64,000 nt of DNA from Cupriavidus necator A5-1 (GTDB lineage Bacteria; Pseudomonadota; Gammaproteobacteria; Burkholderiales; Burkholderiaceae). Location: positions 744,001 to 808,000 of the forward strand of contig NZ_JQLI01000001.1 of the NCBI RefSeq assembly GCF_000744095.1, given 5' to 3'. Under the pieces are notes generated by a model that saw only the letters and a program-made list of their open reading frames with translations, was not told the DNA's origin and searched no databases. Both the position numbers and the translations under genes were made by a program. Positions 50,401 to 58,092 of this stretch are shown here, one piece after another; within the stretch, counting starts at the first letter, position 1; every line of letters begins with the position of its first letter.

Positions 50401-52983
50401 CACCTCGGCAACCTGGTCGAAGCGTCGGGCCGTCCCATCGTGCTGCTGGTTCCGTTCCTGGACTGGGAGCATATGGATGCGAATGGCATGGCGTTCGGCC
50501 GAAAGTGGCACCGGCTGGCCCAGCCTGCCGTCTTCAACCAAGTCGCAGCCGAAGCGTTGGAACAGGTTCGCACGCTAACGGGGAGCGCCTCTGCGCCGGC
50601 ATTGCAGCGCTTAATCCTGTCGGGACACTCGCGTGCCTACGGCTTCTTCGACGCTCTGGCGCACGCGAGCGCTTCGCCGCAGATGCATTCGGGCGCACTG
50701 GGTCGCCCGTTACACGTCTGGGCGCTGGACACGACCTACTCCGCACCGATCGCCGACTGGAACGCATGGCTGCAGTCGCGCGACGATCTGCAGGCCACCG
50801 TGGTTTATCGACACGGCACGTACAAGCCCAGAGGCTCGACCGTCCCGCGCGAACTGACGACCGGAATCCGTGGCAAGCAGTTCGGCAGGCTGGCCGCCAC
50901 CAGCCAGGGACGGCTGAGTGTGCTGCCAGTGGCCGCCAACAAGGTTTCGCATTGCTCCATACCGAACGCTTACCTGCCCCGCCTGCTCGCCGCGCTGCCG
51001 GCGTTGCCCACTACGGGCGAACTCGAGGCCGAAGCGGATGAGTTCGGATACGAAGACGGCGAGGATCTCGCCGGCCTCGCGACTGAAAGGGAGGCATTGT
51101 CGTACGGCAGCGAGGCGATCGAGGGCGAATGGAGCGAGGGGATCGCCAACGAGGAGGAAGACGTAGCGACGCGCTTCGATGCGCGCTACGAGTCGGGCGA
51201 GGATCTCGCCGGCTTCGCGGCCGAAGCGGAGGCGTTGGGGTCTGGCGACGAGGCGGTCAGCGGCGAATGGGGCGAAGGCGTCGCCGGCGAAGAGGAAGGC
51301 GCGCCCGCGCGCTTCGATGCGTTCGGCGATGAGCGCGATTCGGAGTGGTCATCCGAGTCCAGCGAAGAACTCCAATCGCGCGACAACGTTGACGAAGAAG
51401 CCGAGCAGCCACTATCGTTCGAGTACGAGGAGCAGGAAACCAGCTTGGCCGGCAGCGGCCTGACGCCGGCCGAACAGAAGGCCGTGGAGATCACCAGCTT
51501 GTTCGAAACCGGCAAGCGCGGGGGCTTTTACGGACTAAGCGGAAACTTCGATGGACAGGGCCTGTCGTTCGGTCTGGTCAACTGGACGATCGGCACCGGT
51601 AGCCTGCAACCGCTGCTACGCGACTTCGCGAGGGAGCATCCCGCGCACTGGGCGTGGGTCTTCGGCGCCGACGCCTCGAGCTTCCTGCAGTTGATCGCAC
51701 GCAAGGGCGAGGACGCGCGCAAAGAGCAGCACCGCTTCGCCGTCGAACAGATGAATACCGTCTCGACCGGATCGCACGGCAAGCGCATCTGGACCGTGCG
51801 CCAGCCGTGGGTCGGCTATTTCAGGCGCCTGTCGGAGGATCCCGCCTTCCAGCAGATCCAGGTGCGCTATGTGCGCGACCTGCTGGCGTCCGCAGCGAAC
51901 TACTGCCGCCGCTTCCACTTCAGCAGCGAACAGGCGTTCTGCTTCATGTTCGACGCGGTGGCGAGCCACGGGAAGTGGTGGCTGCATAAGCAGTTCGACG
52001 GCGTGAAGAGGCGTCGTGCGCTGCTCGAGCAGGCCCTGTCGGCACTGGCGGCACGGCATGGCGCTGGCCGGGTGCCGGAGAGCGAGGCACTGCTCGCGAT
52101 CGCGGACGTACTCGCCACCACCTCCGCGCAGCGCTGGGCCGACAAGGTGCGCCGGCGCAAGCGCTGGTTCGTCACCGGGCAGCATCCACGCGGACGTGAG
52201 CTTGACGGGTTGAGGCCGCGCGCGGATGTTCCCTATTCCACGTCAACCTCGACAACGCGCGTGCACGAGTCCGGTGAGGCCGACATCGCCAGCGACTCGG
52301 AACTGGCGGACGACGCCCAGGCGATCCTCGGCAAGTGGACGGTCCGGGTAAAAGACTGGGTCTGGGAGTATGAGTTCTCACCCGAAGGAAAGGTCGTGTG
52401 GCGCGATACACGCAGTAACGAGAAAGGTGTGGGCCGTTGGTCGCTCGCGCCCAAGGTCATCAACATCAGCTGGTTGAATTCGGCCACTAAGGAAACCTGG
52501 CTCCGCTCCTCCCTGACGTCTGCGCAGCAGACGGGCTGGTACGAGTCGAGTTACTACACCGGAGCCTATGAAGCCAAGAAGGTCATTGGCACGGCCGATG
52601 CGGGCGTGGGCAGGTCCATCCCGCCCGGTGGCCTCACGCTCCCCATAGACACCCAGGCGGTTGAAGTCGACCTGGGTTGGATCCGCATGACCAAACGCCA
52701 TCTCTTCGTCCACGGCAATCTCCACCTGGAACCAACGACGTCGGACGTCGAGACGCCTTCGGGCGTTACCCTCACGCCGCTGAACAGACTTGGCTTCCCG
52801 GTGCAATCCGAGCAAAGAGGAGGGTTTCCAAACGTGAATATGCGCTGGTGGAATCTCGGGCCGTCTATGCACAGATGGAGATTCTTGCGCCTGCCCCCTT
52901 CGTACCGGCCGCCAAACCCGGTTCGCCCGAGCGTGGTGGGCACCCTGACATTCACCGAGAGCGACACCTGGCCCGGCGACTAG
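47476..52983 (+). CDS. Giant multi-enzyme (polyvalent) protein with peptidoglycan-hydrolase-like modules
   Basis: 1835 aa, start after GAGGAAAG. Modules in order: an acidic leader; an OmpA-like peptidoglycan-binding-type domain (~150-295; SIELVGHADRDV, ARNRRVDIAL); a Cys/His domain (~325-560) with NATNCCRAVQ and CPEHWVLIIAYH, resembling papain- or C39-like folds; and an M15 D-Ala-D-Ala carboxypeptidase-like domain (~640-860; LSILSSWRSRAR, SAHMYGLAIDLRM, EPWHWEY, with His/Asp/His ligands). Then come an alpha/beta-hydrolase-like domain (~905-1185; LILSGHSRAYGFFD), acidic near-duplicate linkers (~1200-1290), a lysozyme/chitosanase-like domain (~1330-1550; SLFETGKRGGFYGLSGNFDG) and a lipocalin-like C-terminal domain (~1615-1700; ILGKWTVRVKDWVWEYEF). 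An almost identical linker FDDEERDASESS occurs twice (~114 and ~596). No signal peptide, so export would need a dedicated route. Confidence 0.8.
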   Translation: MSAVAPTVPYDPLGLDAPFAQGNDETDRYEAVPAWHELGESPYAEATETAGAYEDLPRTRVSEEDLAWLDVEAKSDGSETSAEDIAVDGEELDEREYEHAREWQRDATASEAEYFDDEERDASESSNGYTQKDSFEPEGESLAASPSARPALKRATVGGFGRYRSDVASLAPSERAKIVALAKYVLWSFGPGRTAVRSIELVGHADRDVARGSEFEKKMSRNRALQMRAVLADTIDRQSAAHQPAEPPWPPFSARLAWSIVPQGARQLLVANPRTERERARNRRVDIALRAIDVAPVRSLAFEAEDSGASIEWTFPIMLRFSKIVPAGINATNCCRAVQTASRLLEAANPPKSRCGSFNFYGSQLITARDYQAPFSATRKCCQWTDSYWRNCRSEPHQTGCAHCGDVPGPHLVLKYAKQDLQNAVDRIKRALDQGCTVAAGVLSGICDDKPEVGCARVAKADVWRQCPEHWVLIIAYHQDTFLFWDSSQASAMQTRERHHFGLLEYDRDTPRLSTARSVAGADKMVVDASGFHTRGYPSAHSQKRFQVLDLRNLAPCPAWEANKRCGEFTEDGRFAPGSCSSLDTFHENYDAQEAEFFDDEERDASESSSQNAQQEWFEPEDDAGGAARPTAQLPAQQREWVLALHRSALERLPDPAQRTRFLQQDWSDIEFPGNVPRGQSATVEIKRNWALARELFGAMAGVVPERRVPKTIRFRDRPVRPVPGQPRQQLFGEARDAFVRMCEAARQDGVELSILSSWRSRARQAAASANQPNPNAVARKASAHMYGLAIDLRMGVAGLPVKEINTRVDRATAAKAGTAAKMGNLVRMYRSPVYKWMSLRAREFGWYPYRNEPWHWEYNPPGLKARFEGDASHEFEQAAGTDESRDTEAASEEYVYEDALHAEARCHCQHEEAASPSLLRTFTAKALGVKIAILVTQAAQTLRQVEMLVFAHGLDLCRPVRKNRPATFITDPPFHLGNLVEASGRPIVLLVPFLDWEHMDANGMAFGRKWHRLAQPAVFNQVAAEALEQVRTLTGSASAPALQRLILSGHSRAYGFFDALAHASASPQMHSGALGRPLHVWALDTTYSAPIADWNAWLQSRDDLQATVVYRHGTYKPRGSTVPRELTTGIRGKQFGRLAATSQGRLSVLPVAANKVSHCSIPNAYLPRLLAALPALPTTGELEAEADEFGYEDGEDLAGLATEREALSYGSEAIEGEWSEGIANEEEDVATRFDARYESGEDLAGFAAEAEALGSGDEAVSGEWGEGVAGEEEGAPARFDAFGDERDSEWSSESSEELQSRDNVDEEAEQPLSFEYEEQETSLAGSGLTPAEQKAVEITSLFETGKRGGFYGLSGNFDGQGLSFGLVNWTIGTGSLQPLLRDFAREHPAHWAWVFGADASSFLQLIARKGEDARKEQHRFAVEQMNTVSTGSHGKRIWTVRQPWVGYFRRLSEDPAFQQIQVRYVRDLLASAANYCRRFHFSSEQAFCFMFDAVASHGKWWLHKQFDGVKRRRALLEQALSALAARHGAGRVPESEALLAIADVLATTSAQRWADKVRRRKRWFVTGQHPRGRELDGLRPRADVPYSTSTSTTRVHESGEADIASDSELADDAQAILGKWTVRVKDWVWEYEFSPEGKVVWRDTRSNEKGVGRWSLAPKVINISWLNSATKETWLRSSLTSAQQTGWYESSYYTGAYEAKKVIGTADAGVGRSIPPGGLTLPIDTQAVEVDLGWIRMTKRHLFVHGNLHLEPTTSDVETPSGVTLTPLNRLGFPVQSEQRGGFPNVNMRWWNLGPSMHRWRFLRLPPSYRPPNPVRPSVVGTLTFTESDTWPGD

Positions 52984-53125
52984 TTGCCGCTTAAAGCAGG
53001 AGGGCGCATCAGCCGGAGGGGCAATGTGGCCGGATGCACTCATCTCCGGAGCCTCGTGCCATTTGCATCGAACCCCAGCTTTGAGTCCCTGCCCGACTTC
53101 ATGCCAACCAAGGACACATCGAGCG

Positions 53126-54037
53126 ATGCTGAATTCGGCTTACAAAATCAGAACCGGATCCCATGACGGCGAGATCCAACAGGTGGCGATGTTCAACCCC
53201 TGCACCGCCCGGTGGCTCGCGTCATTCACCGTCGGCGCGCATACCGTGATACTTCGCGGCCCGTTCCGGACATTCAGGGAGGGGCAGCATGTCGTCAGGC
53301 ATGCGACCTGGGTGCGCACCTACCCGCAATCGTTCCGCGACGAATCCTTCGACCCGGACTGGCTTGCATCGGCACTCGAGGCAAACGCGCGTAATGAGCC
53401 CGACATCCTCGCGGTTGCCATGCAGTACATCGCCGGCAGCGCCCCCATCCACGCCGACGATGATCCCCAACTCCAGATCGCGGGCGATGCCAGTTACGGG
53501 CCGGAAATCGGAGACACGCGAGCAGAGGGCTCGGACTTCAACGACTACCTTGGGATCGCATGGCCTTACGTGGATGAAGGCACGGATCATCCGGAAAGCC
53601 GGCAATACCGCTGCCTGGACTGCTCCGGCTACGTACGCATGGTCTTCGGCTATCGCCGCAACCTGTCGGGGCGCGATCCCGGAAACATCGCGTTATGTCG
53701 GCACCCTCGCGAGGACAGAGCGGCGATTCCGCGACGCGCCCATGAAATGGCAAGCCACGCCCCCGGCGTGCTCATCCTGCGCATGGCCACGCATCAGGCG
53801 ACGGATTTTCTCTACCTCGCTGCGGGCGACCTCGTGTTCTTCGATGCCGATCCGGACGACGGTCCGCAGATCGACCACGTCGGCATCTATCTCGGACGCG
53901 ACACCAGAGGACATCACCGTTTCATTTCCAGTCGGAAGCGGAGGGACGGTCCGACCATGAGCGACATCGGAGGGCGTTCGACCCTGGACGGCGACGGTCT
54001 GTATGCCCAGGCGTTTTGCGCTGCGCGACGTCTATAG
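53126..54037 (+). CDS. NlpC/P60-type cysteine peptidase
   Basis: 303 aa from the ATG at 53126; an upstream ATG at 53024 with GGAGGGG would add 34 low-complexity residues and cannot be excluded. The catalytic Cys sits in YRCLDCSGYVRMVFG (~residue 165) and the His in DHVGIYLGRD (~250), followed by GHHRFISS. DLVFFDADPDD completes the NlpC/P60 pattern of gamma-D-Glu-diamino-acid endopeptidases. The N-terminal ~120 residues are beta-rich and may bind the substrate or a partner. No signal peptide. It closes the wall-hydrolase-rich cluster, 142 bp after the giant gene. Confidence 0.8.
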   Translation: MLNSAYKIRTGSHDGEIQQVAMFNPCTARWLASFTVGAHTVILRGPFRTFREGQHVVRHATWVRTYPQSFRDESFDPDWLASALEANARNEPDILAVAMQYIAGSAPIHADDDPQLQIAGDASYGPEIGDTRAEGSDFNDYLGIAWPYVDEGTDHPESRQYRCLDCSGYVRMVFGYRRNLSGRDPGNIALCRHPREDRAAIPRRAHEMASHAPGVLILRMATHQATDFLYLAAGDLVFFDADPDDGPQIDHVGIYLGRDTRGHHRFISSRKRRDGPTMSDIGGRSTLDGDGLYAQAFCAARRL

Positions 54038-54174
54038 GAATGCGTTCGGTGAAGAACCCCATCCGGAGGCGGGTCAGGTCCAGGTGATTGATGCCGCATT
54101 TAACGCACTACAACATGGTGGCGCTGGCTCATAGAAATCATAGCAAGCGTCGGCGCGTTCCTCGCACCGACCTA

Positions 54175-54315
54175 TGCCCACTCGGAGGTGACCAGCTACA
54201 GCTACAACGCCTTCGGTGCGACCACGACGGGGGCAAACGACAGCAGCCAGCAATTCACGGAGCGAGTGGACGACTGAACAGGGCTGTAGTTCTATCGGGC
54301 GAGCTACTACATTCT
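54175..54315 (+). pseudogene. RHS-repeat protein scrap
   Basis: YAHSEVTSYSYNAFGATTTG followed by ANDSSQQFTERVDD, and after a frameshift FYRASYY, is the conserved end of an RHS core ('YRARYYDP'). Stops and a frameshift make it a dead piece of an RHS polymorphic-toxin gene. The following ~350 bp hold no supported gene. Confidence 0.6.
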
Positions 54316-54665
54316 GCTAAAACCATGGCTAGCCGCACGGGTCGCGAAGCGACGGTCGCCCTCAGAGATCCGTTGACCGTTGATCGGCCTGAGGCGACGT
54401 TCGAAAGTCCGCGTTTGCCGCGAGGCAGCGTCCGGAGATGGCAACTGTCGTTGCGCCTCCTTCAACCTCGCCAGCAGGCGTAGGCTGGAGCGCGCGGAGG
54501 CCGGGAAGAACGTGACGGGCCTCCGTCGATAAGGCACGATAACGAGCCCTTGTCGATCTATATGGAACAAGCCGCTGGGTCTCGTCATGACTCCGACTCC
54601 TCTACCTCTTTGGCCATGCTTGCCGCGCAGTCTGCCGCCCTTGGCAGGCGGCCACGCATCAGCTG
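54316..54665. other. Intergenic, no supported gene
   Basis: Only short overlapping frames on both strands. No repeat or promoter of note. Confidence 0.3.
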
Positions 54666-55571
54666 TTAGGCGGCGATCGCTGCTTCGGTCAGTGCGAGCT
54701 CACAGGTTGCTGGCAAAGCCATGCTGGCCGGCTCCGCATCGCACGACTGTTCGGCGACGCTCAGGCGCGGCGGAAAGTCTGTCGGGCGAAGCCACTGCGC
54801 CAAAAAGGCGCCCAGCGCGTCGAGTTGCACGTCGGAACTCAGCCCATGCGCCCCAGCAAACGGTGGACTAAGTACCAGCGTCGTCTGATCGTGCTCGAAA
54901 ACCTGCAAGCGCCGCGCCAAATCGGCCGGCTTCAAGAACAAATCGTTTCGCTCCACGTCCTCGAAACCGAATGCACGCTGATAATCGTGCGCGTGACGTT
55001 CGCCCAAGCACAATACCACGCGGGGGCAATACTGGCGGCGCAGCGACGAGATGAAGCGGAAACGCCCGCCGAGGCGGCACAGACGAAGATATTCCGACTT
55101 GAGGCGCAATACTGGCTGCTCACGGAAAACCTTGCGCCAAGGCAAGGCTTGATCTGGTCGTTCAGGCAGCGGGAAAAGACTTAGCTTGAAGTCCCAGCCG
55201 CGCGGCGCATAGAGATAGCCGTCAAAGTACTCCTGTGCAGTGATCGGCGTGCGCCCTGGCGGCAAGGCGGCTCCCCGCGCGGCAGCCAACACCCGTGCAA
55301 TGCGGTAATGCGTTTGCCACCGCGGCAGCAGATGCGCATGGCGCCAACGGAACGCCTTATCCCATGTCCCGGGTATCGGCTGCCGCTGCAACGCAACTGA
55401 CAGCGGTACGTAGCCATTCAGGGGGGCCGCATCGCACACCCAGATCGCGGCGGCCGGGTTGCCGCCATCCATACCCGCAAACGACGAAAATGCAATGTCC
55501 AACTCCGCCTGACTCAGTGCAGGAAGCTGGATCTGCTGCATCCGATTCAATCTCTGATGGTCCGCGAGCAA
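54666..55571 (-). CDS. Hypothetical protein, possibly uracil-DNA-glycosylase-like fold
   Basis: 301 aa (an internal ATG at 55541 would remove 10 residues). The N-terminal GGNPAAAIWVCDAAPLNG and a later strand-turn VVLCLGERHAHDYQRAF recall the UDG superfamily ('GNPxxxIWFCGIEPGG', then 'LGxxA'), though the key catalytic residues are not evident. A central YFDGYLYAPRGWDFKLSLFP looks conserved. No signal peptide; cytoplasmic. It stands alone between an RHS scrap and the PAS regulator on the same strand (127-bp gap). The assignment is weak. Confidence 0.55.
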   Translation of the reverse strand: MLADHQRLNRMQQIQLPALSQAELDIAFSSFAGMDGGNPAAAIWVCDAAPLNGYVPLSVALQRQPIPGTWDKAFRWRHAHLLPRWQTHYRIARVLAAARGAALPPGRTPITAQEYFDGYLYAPRGWDFKLSLFPLPERPDQALPWRKVFREQPVLRLKSEYLRLCRLGGRFRFISSLRRQYCPRVVLCLGERHAHDYQRAFGFEDVERNDLFLKPADLARRLQVFEHDQTTLVLSPPFAGAHGLSSDVQLDALGAFLAQWLRPTDFPPRLSVAEQSCDAEPASMALPATCELALTEAAIAA

Positions 55572-55698
55572 GATCAGAGGACGAATGTTCGTCCGGCTTG
55601 ATGGTCAAGCCTGAAATAATAAGAGTGCCGTCCCCGACGTTGTCTGAGCAAATCTGAGCAGACCGGCCCGACGAGGCGGCACTGGGGAGCTCCCTGCC

Positions 55699-56394
55699 CT
55701 AGCCGTCGATCTCGATCCGCTGATAGACCCGGAAACCTTTGCCTCGCACCGTCGACACCGGCAACTCCAGGCCGCACGCCTGCTCAACTTTGCGGCGCAG
55801 GCGGCGCATCTGGGTATCCAGCCGGCGCTGGTCATAATGGAGGAAATCCTCTCCAAGCGCCCGCACAATGGCCTTGCGTGTCACGCATTCGTCGCCGCTG
55901 GCAAGTGCATGCAGGACCGTGTAATCCTGCGCCGACAGCGGAATGGGCGCGAACCCAGGCGGAATCAGGGTAGGGGGTGCATCCGATAATCGCCAGGGTG
56001 CCTCTGCCGACGAGCTATCCGACAGCAGCCGCTCCTCCGGCAGCACCTGTGCACGGTCCGAAATATCGCGGGCGACGGCCACCCGCTGGTTCTTGCATTC
56101 TGACAAGCGCGCCGACCACATGATGTGCACGATACTGCCGTCCTTGCGCACATAGCGATTCTCGAACTGACGCTGCAGATAACCAGCCTCGATCCGTTCG
56201 ACAGCCTTCAGGGTTCTCTCCCGATCCTCATGAAAGACGAAGTCAATCATGGGCTTGCCCAGCATTTCCTCCGTTCTGTAGCCAAAGATGCTTTCGCAAG
56301 CCCCTGTGATGGACAGGAAACGGCCTTCGCGGTCGACGACGCAGATCGCGTCGAGCAGCAGGTCCATGACGTGCATGAGTGGCAGTGTTGCCAT
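55699..56394 (-). CDS. PAS-domain winged-helix transcriptional regulator
   Basis: 231 aa from an ATG at 56394; longer frames upstream are unsupported. An N-terminal PAS domain with a PAC motif (LLDAICVVDREGRFLSITGA, FGYRTEEMLGKPMIDFVF, NRYVRKDGSIVHIMWSARL) is followed by an OmpR/PhoB-type winged helix (LSAQDYTVLHALASGDECVT, DTQMRRLRRKVEQACGLELP, TVRGKGFRVY). It lacks a receiver domain, so the signal is probably sensed directly by the PAS pocket. Neighbour targets are not clear. Confidence 0.82.
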   Translation of the reverse strand: MATLPLMHVMDLLLDAICVVDREGRFLSITGACESIFGYRTEEMLGKPMIDFVFHEDRERTLKAVERIEAGYLQRQFENRYVRKDGSIVHIMWSARLSECKNQRVAVARDISDRAQVLPEERLLSDSSSAEAPWRLSDAPPTLIPPGFAPIPLSAQDYTVLHALASGDECVTRKAIVRALGEDFLHYDQRRLDTQMRRLRRKVEQACGLELPVSTVRGKGFRVYQRIEIDG

Positions 56395-56536
56395 ATTTGT
56401 TATTAATGTTGGGGGCGCCCCGCCCTGGACGCCAGAGGTGCTTGCGATTTTACCTCGTGGATATCTGTGGGCAGACGAGCTTGCACCATCCGGTTGAGCA
56501 GATGACTGCACTGCAAGTACACGCGGTGGATACACG

Positions 56537-57679
56537 GTGGGTGAACTTGTCGAGCGTGCGGACTTCCAGATAGCTGTCTGCTTTCTACGGATGAGTTTGC
56601 TGGAACTCACCGATACCGCGATGCACCAGACCAGCCGACGCAGCCAGGATCTGTTCCGACGCGCGGCCAGCACGGCGCAGTCGACGCACATCCGCTCCGC
56701 CGTGGAAGACAGGCAGCAGGCGCTCAAGGCCAAGGCCGTCCTGCAAGACAAGAGCAAGTCGACCGAGCAGCGAGTGGATGAAGCCCTGGAGCACCTGGCC
56801 GTCGTCACCGACGCGGCGCATTCGAGCTTTGCGTCACACGTGCGCGCGGCGCTGACCGGTGACCATCAGCGGATTCACGCTCTGCTGTCGGGCCTGGAAG
56901 GCCTGGAATTCGGCGGCAGGGAGGACGATCCCGGCTTTGCGAACCTCAAGGCGTGGCGCGACCTGCAAACAAGGAAGCTCAATGCTCTGCCAGAAGACTT
57001 TACGGAGACCGGCGTTGGCACGGCGTGGCATGACCTCGTCCATGATCCTGACCCCAAGCGCGGCTATCAGGCCTTCTCTGCCTGCACGATGATGTCGCTA
57101 CGAAATAGCCTGCGTCGGGGCAGCGTATGGATTGACCACTCGATGCGCTTTCGTGATGGCGACCAAATGCTCATCCCTGCCAAGGAGTGGGAGCGCGACC
57201 GTGTCAAGTATCTCGGGCTATTGGGCCCGCCAGTCGCGGCTGATACCTTCATCGAACAGCTACGGGATACGCTTCGTGCTGGCGTGGCTGCTGTGGCCGA
57301 GGCCTCCGCTCAAGGCAAGATCGAAATAGGAGACGATGGCATGCTTCACCTGCCGGCGATTGTGCCGCTGGAGCAGGACGATGAGCCGCGCCGCACACGC
57401 GACTTGATCTACAAGACAATCGGCGATGTGCAGTTGCCGGACCTATTGCTGGAGGTCGACGCCTCGACCAATTTCAGCGAGGTGCTGCTCGGGCACCGGG
57501 CGAAGTCCGTGGCCGAACTGCTGTCGACCTACGCGGCCTTGCTCGCCCATGGCACCGAGATCGATGCCAAGGGCATTGCTGCGATGATCGAGCACGGGGC
57601 GCCTACCGGCTCGAACCCGGAAGATGGCAGCGACAGCAGCGACGGCAACGACAACCAAAACGATGACAGCAAAGACTGA
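56537..57679 (+). pseudogene. Tn3-family transposase, internal portion
   Basis: The 380-codon frame matches the middle of a Tn3 transposase: LRNSLRRGSVWIDHSMRFRD, LGLLGPPVAADTFIEQLRDT, LPDLLLEVDASTNFSEVLLG and LLSTYAALLAHGTEIDAKG. The usual N-terminal DUF4158 part is missing, and the catalytic DDE region is absent. After EHGAPTGSNP the frame runs into a 20-residue Asp/Ser/Asn tail and stops just before palindromic repeat copy 3. It differs from the Tn3 transposase at 30 kb. Confidence 0.8.
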
Positions 57680-57708
57680 GCGGGCGGCGGCGATCCGCTG
57701 GATCCAAG

Positions 57709-57776
57709 ACGAGGGCTGGCCGGGATTCGCAAATATGTGAAGCTTCAGATATTCACGAATCCCGGCCGGCCCTCGT
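57709..57776. repeat. Palindromic repeat, copy 3
   Basis: 68-bp near-perfect palindrome, outer ACGAGGGCTGGCCGGGATTC with its complement, centre GAAGCTTCAGA. It lies 30 bp behind the truncated Tn3 frame and 316 bp before the toxin gene. It shares long arm identity with copies 1 and 2. Confidence 0.9.
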
Positions 57777-57908
57777 ATGGTCTATCTTTGCTTTATGGCT
57801 TCTTTTCTCACGGAGGTATTGCTGTCGCCCAGTGCGCGTGGACTGAGCCAAAGCTTGCTGCCTGATCCTTTGTACTTCGAACCTCCCACGCAACGTGGGC
57901 TTGCCTTC

Positions 57909-58079
57909 ATGAAACAAATTGCAGCCGTCCTTTTTCTCAGCCGGGTCCTGTACAGCCTCGAAGCACTTCGCGATTCACTGGGTACGGATTGTCCGCCGAC
58001 AAAGGAAATGGTCGTCATGCGGCATTGTGTCTCGTCGCTGACAGTCGGACGAGACGACACGGCCACCGCGACCACCTGA
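57909..58079 (+). CDS. Possible short peptide upstream of the toxin
   Basis: 56 codons starting MKQIAAVLFLSRVLYSLEAL, with one amphipathic or hydrophobic segment, ending 13 bp before the toxin start. No ribosome site of quality; it may be a leader peptide or spurious. Confidence 0.25.
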   Translation: MKQIAAVLFLSRVLYSLEALRDSLGTDCPPTKEMVVMRHCVSSLTVGRDDTATATT

Positions 58080-58092
58080 TCGGAGAAGACGC

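Noticed and set aside
57709..57776. Palindromic repeat as a rho-independent terminator
   Set aside because: The arms are long and GC-rich, but no copy is followed by a T-run, and copies lie at gene breakpoints rather than only after intact genes.
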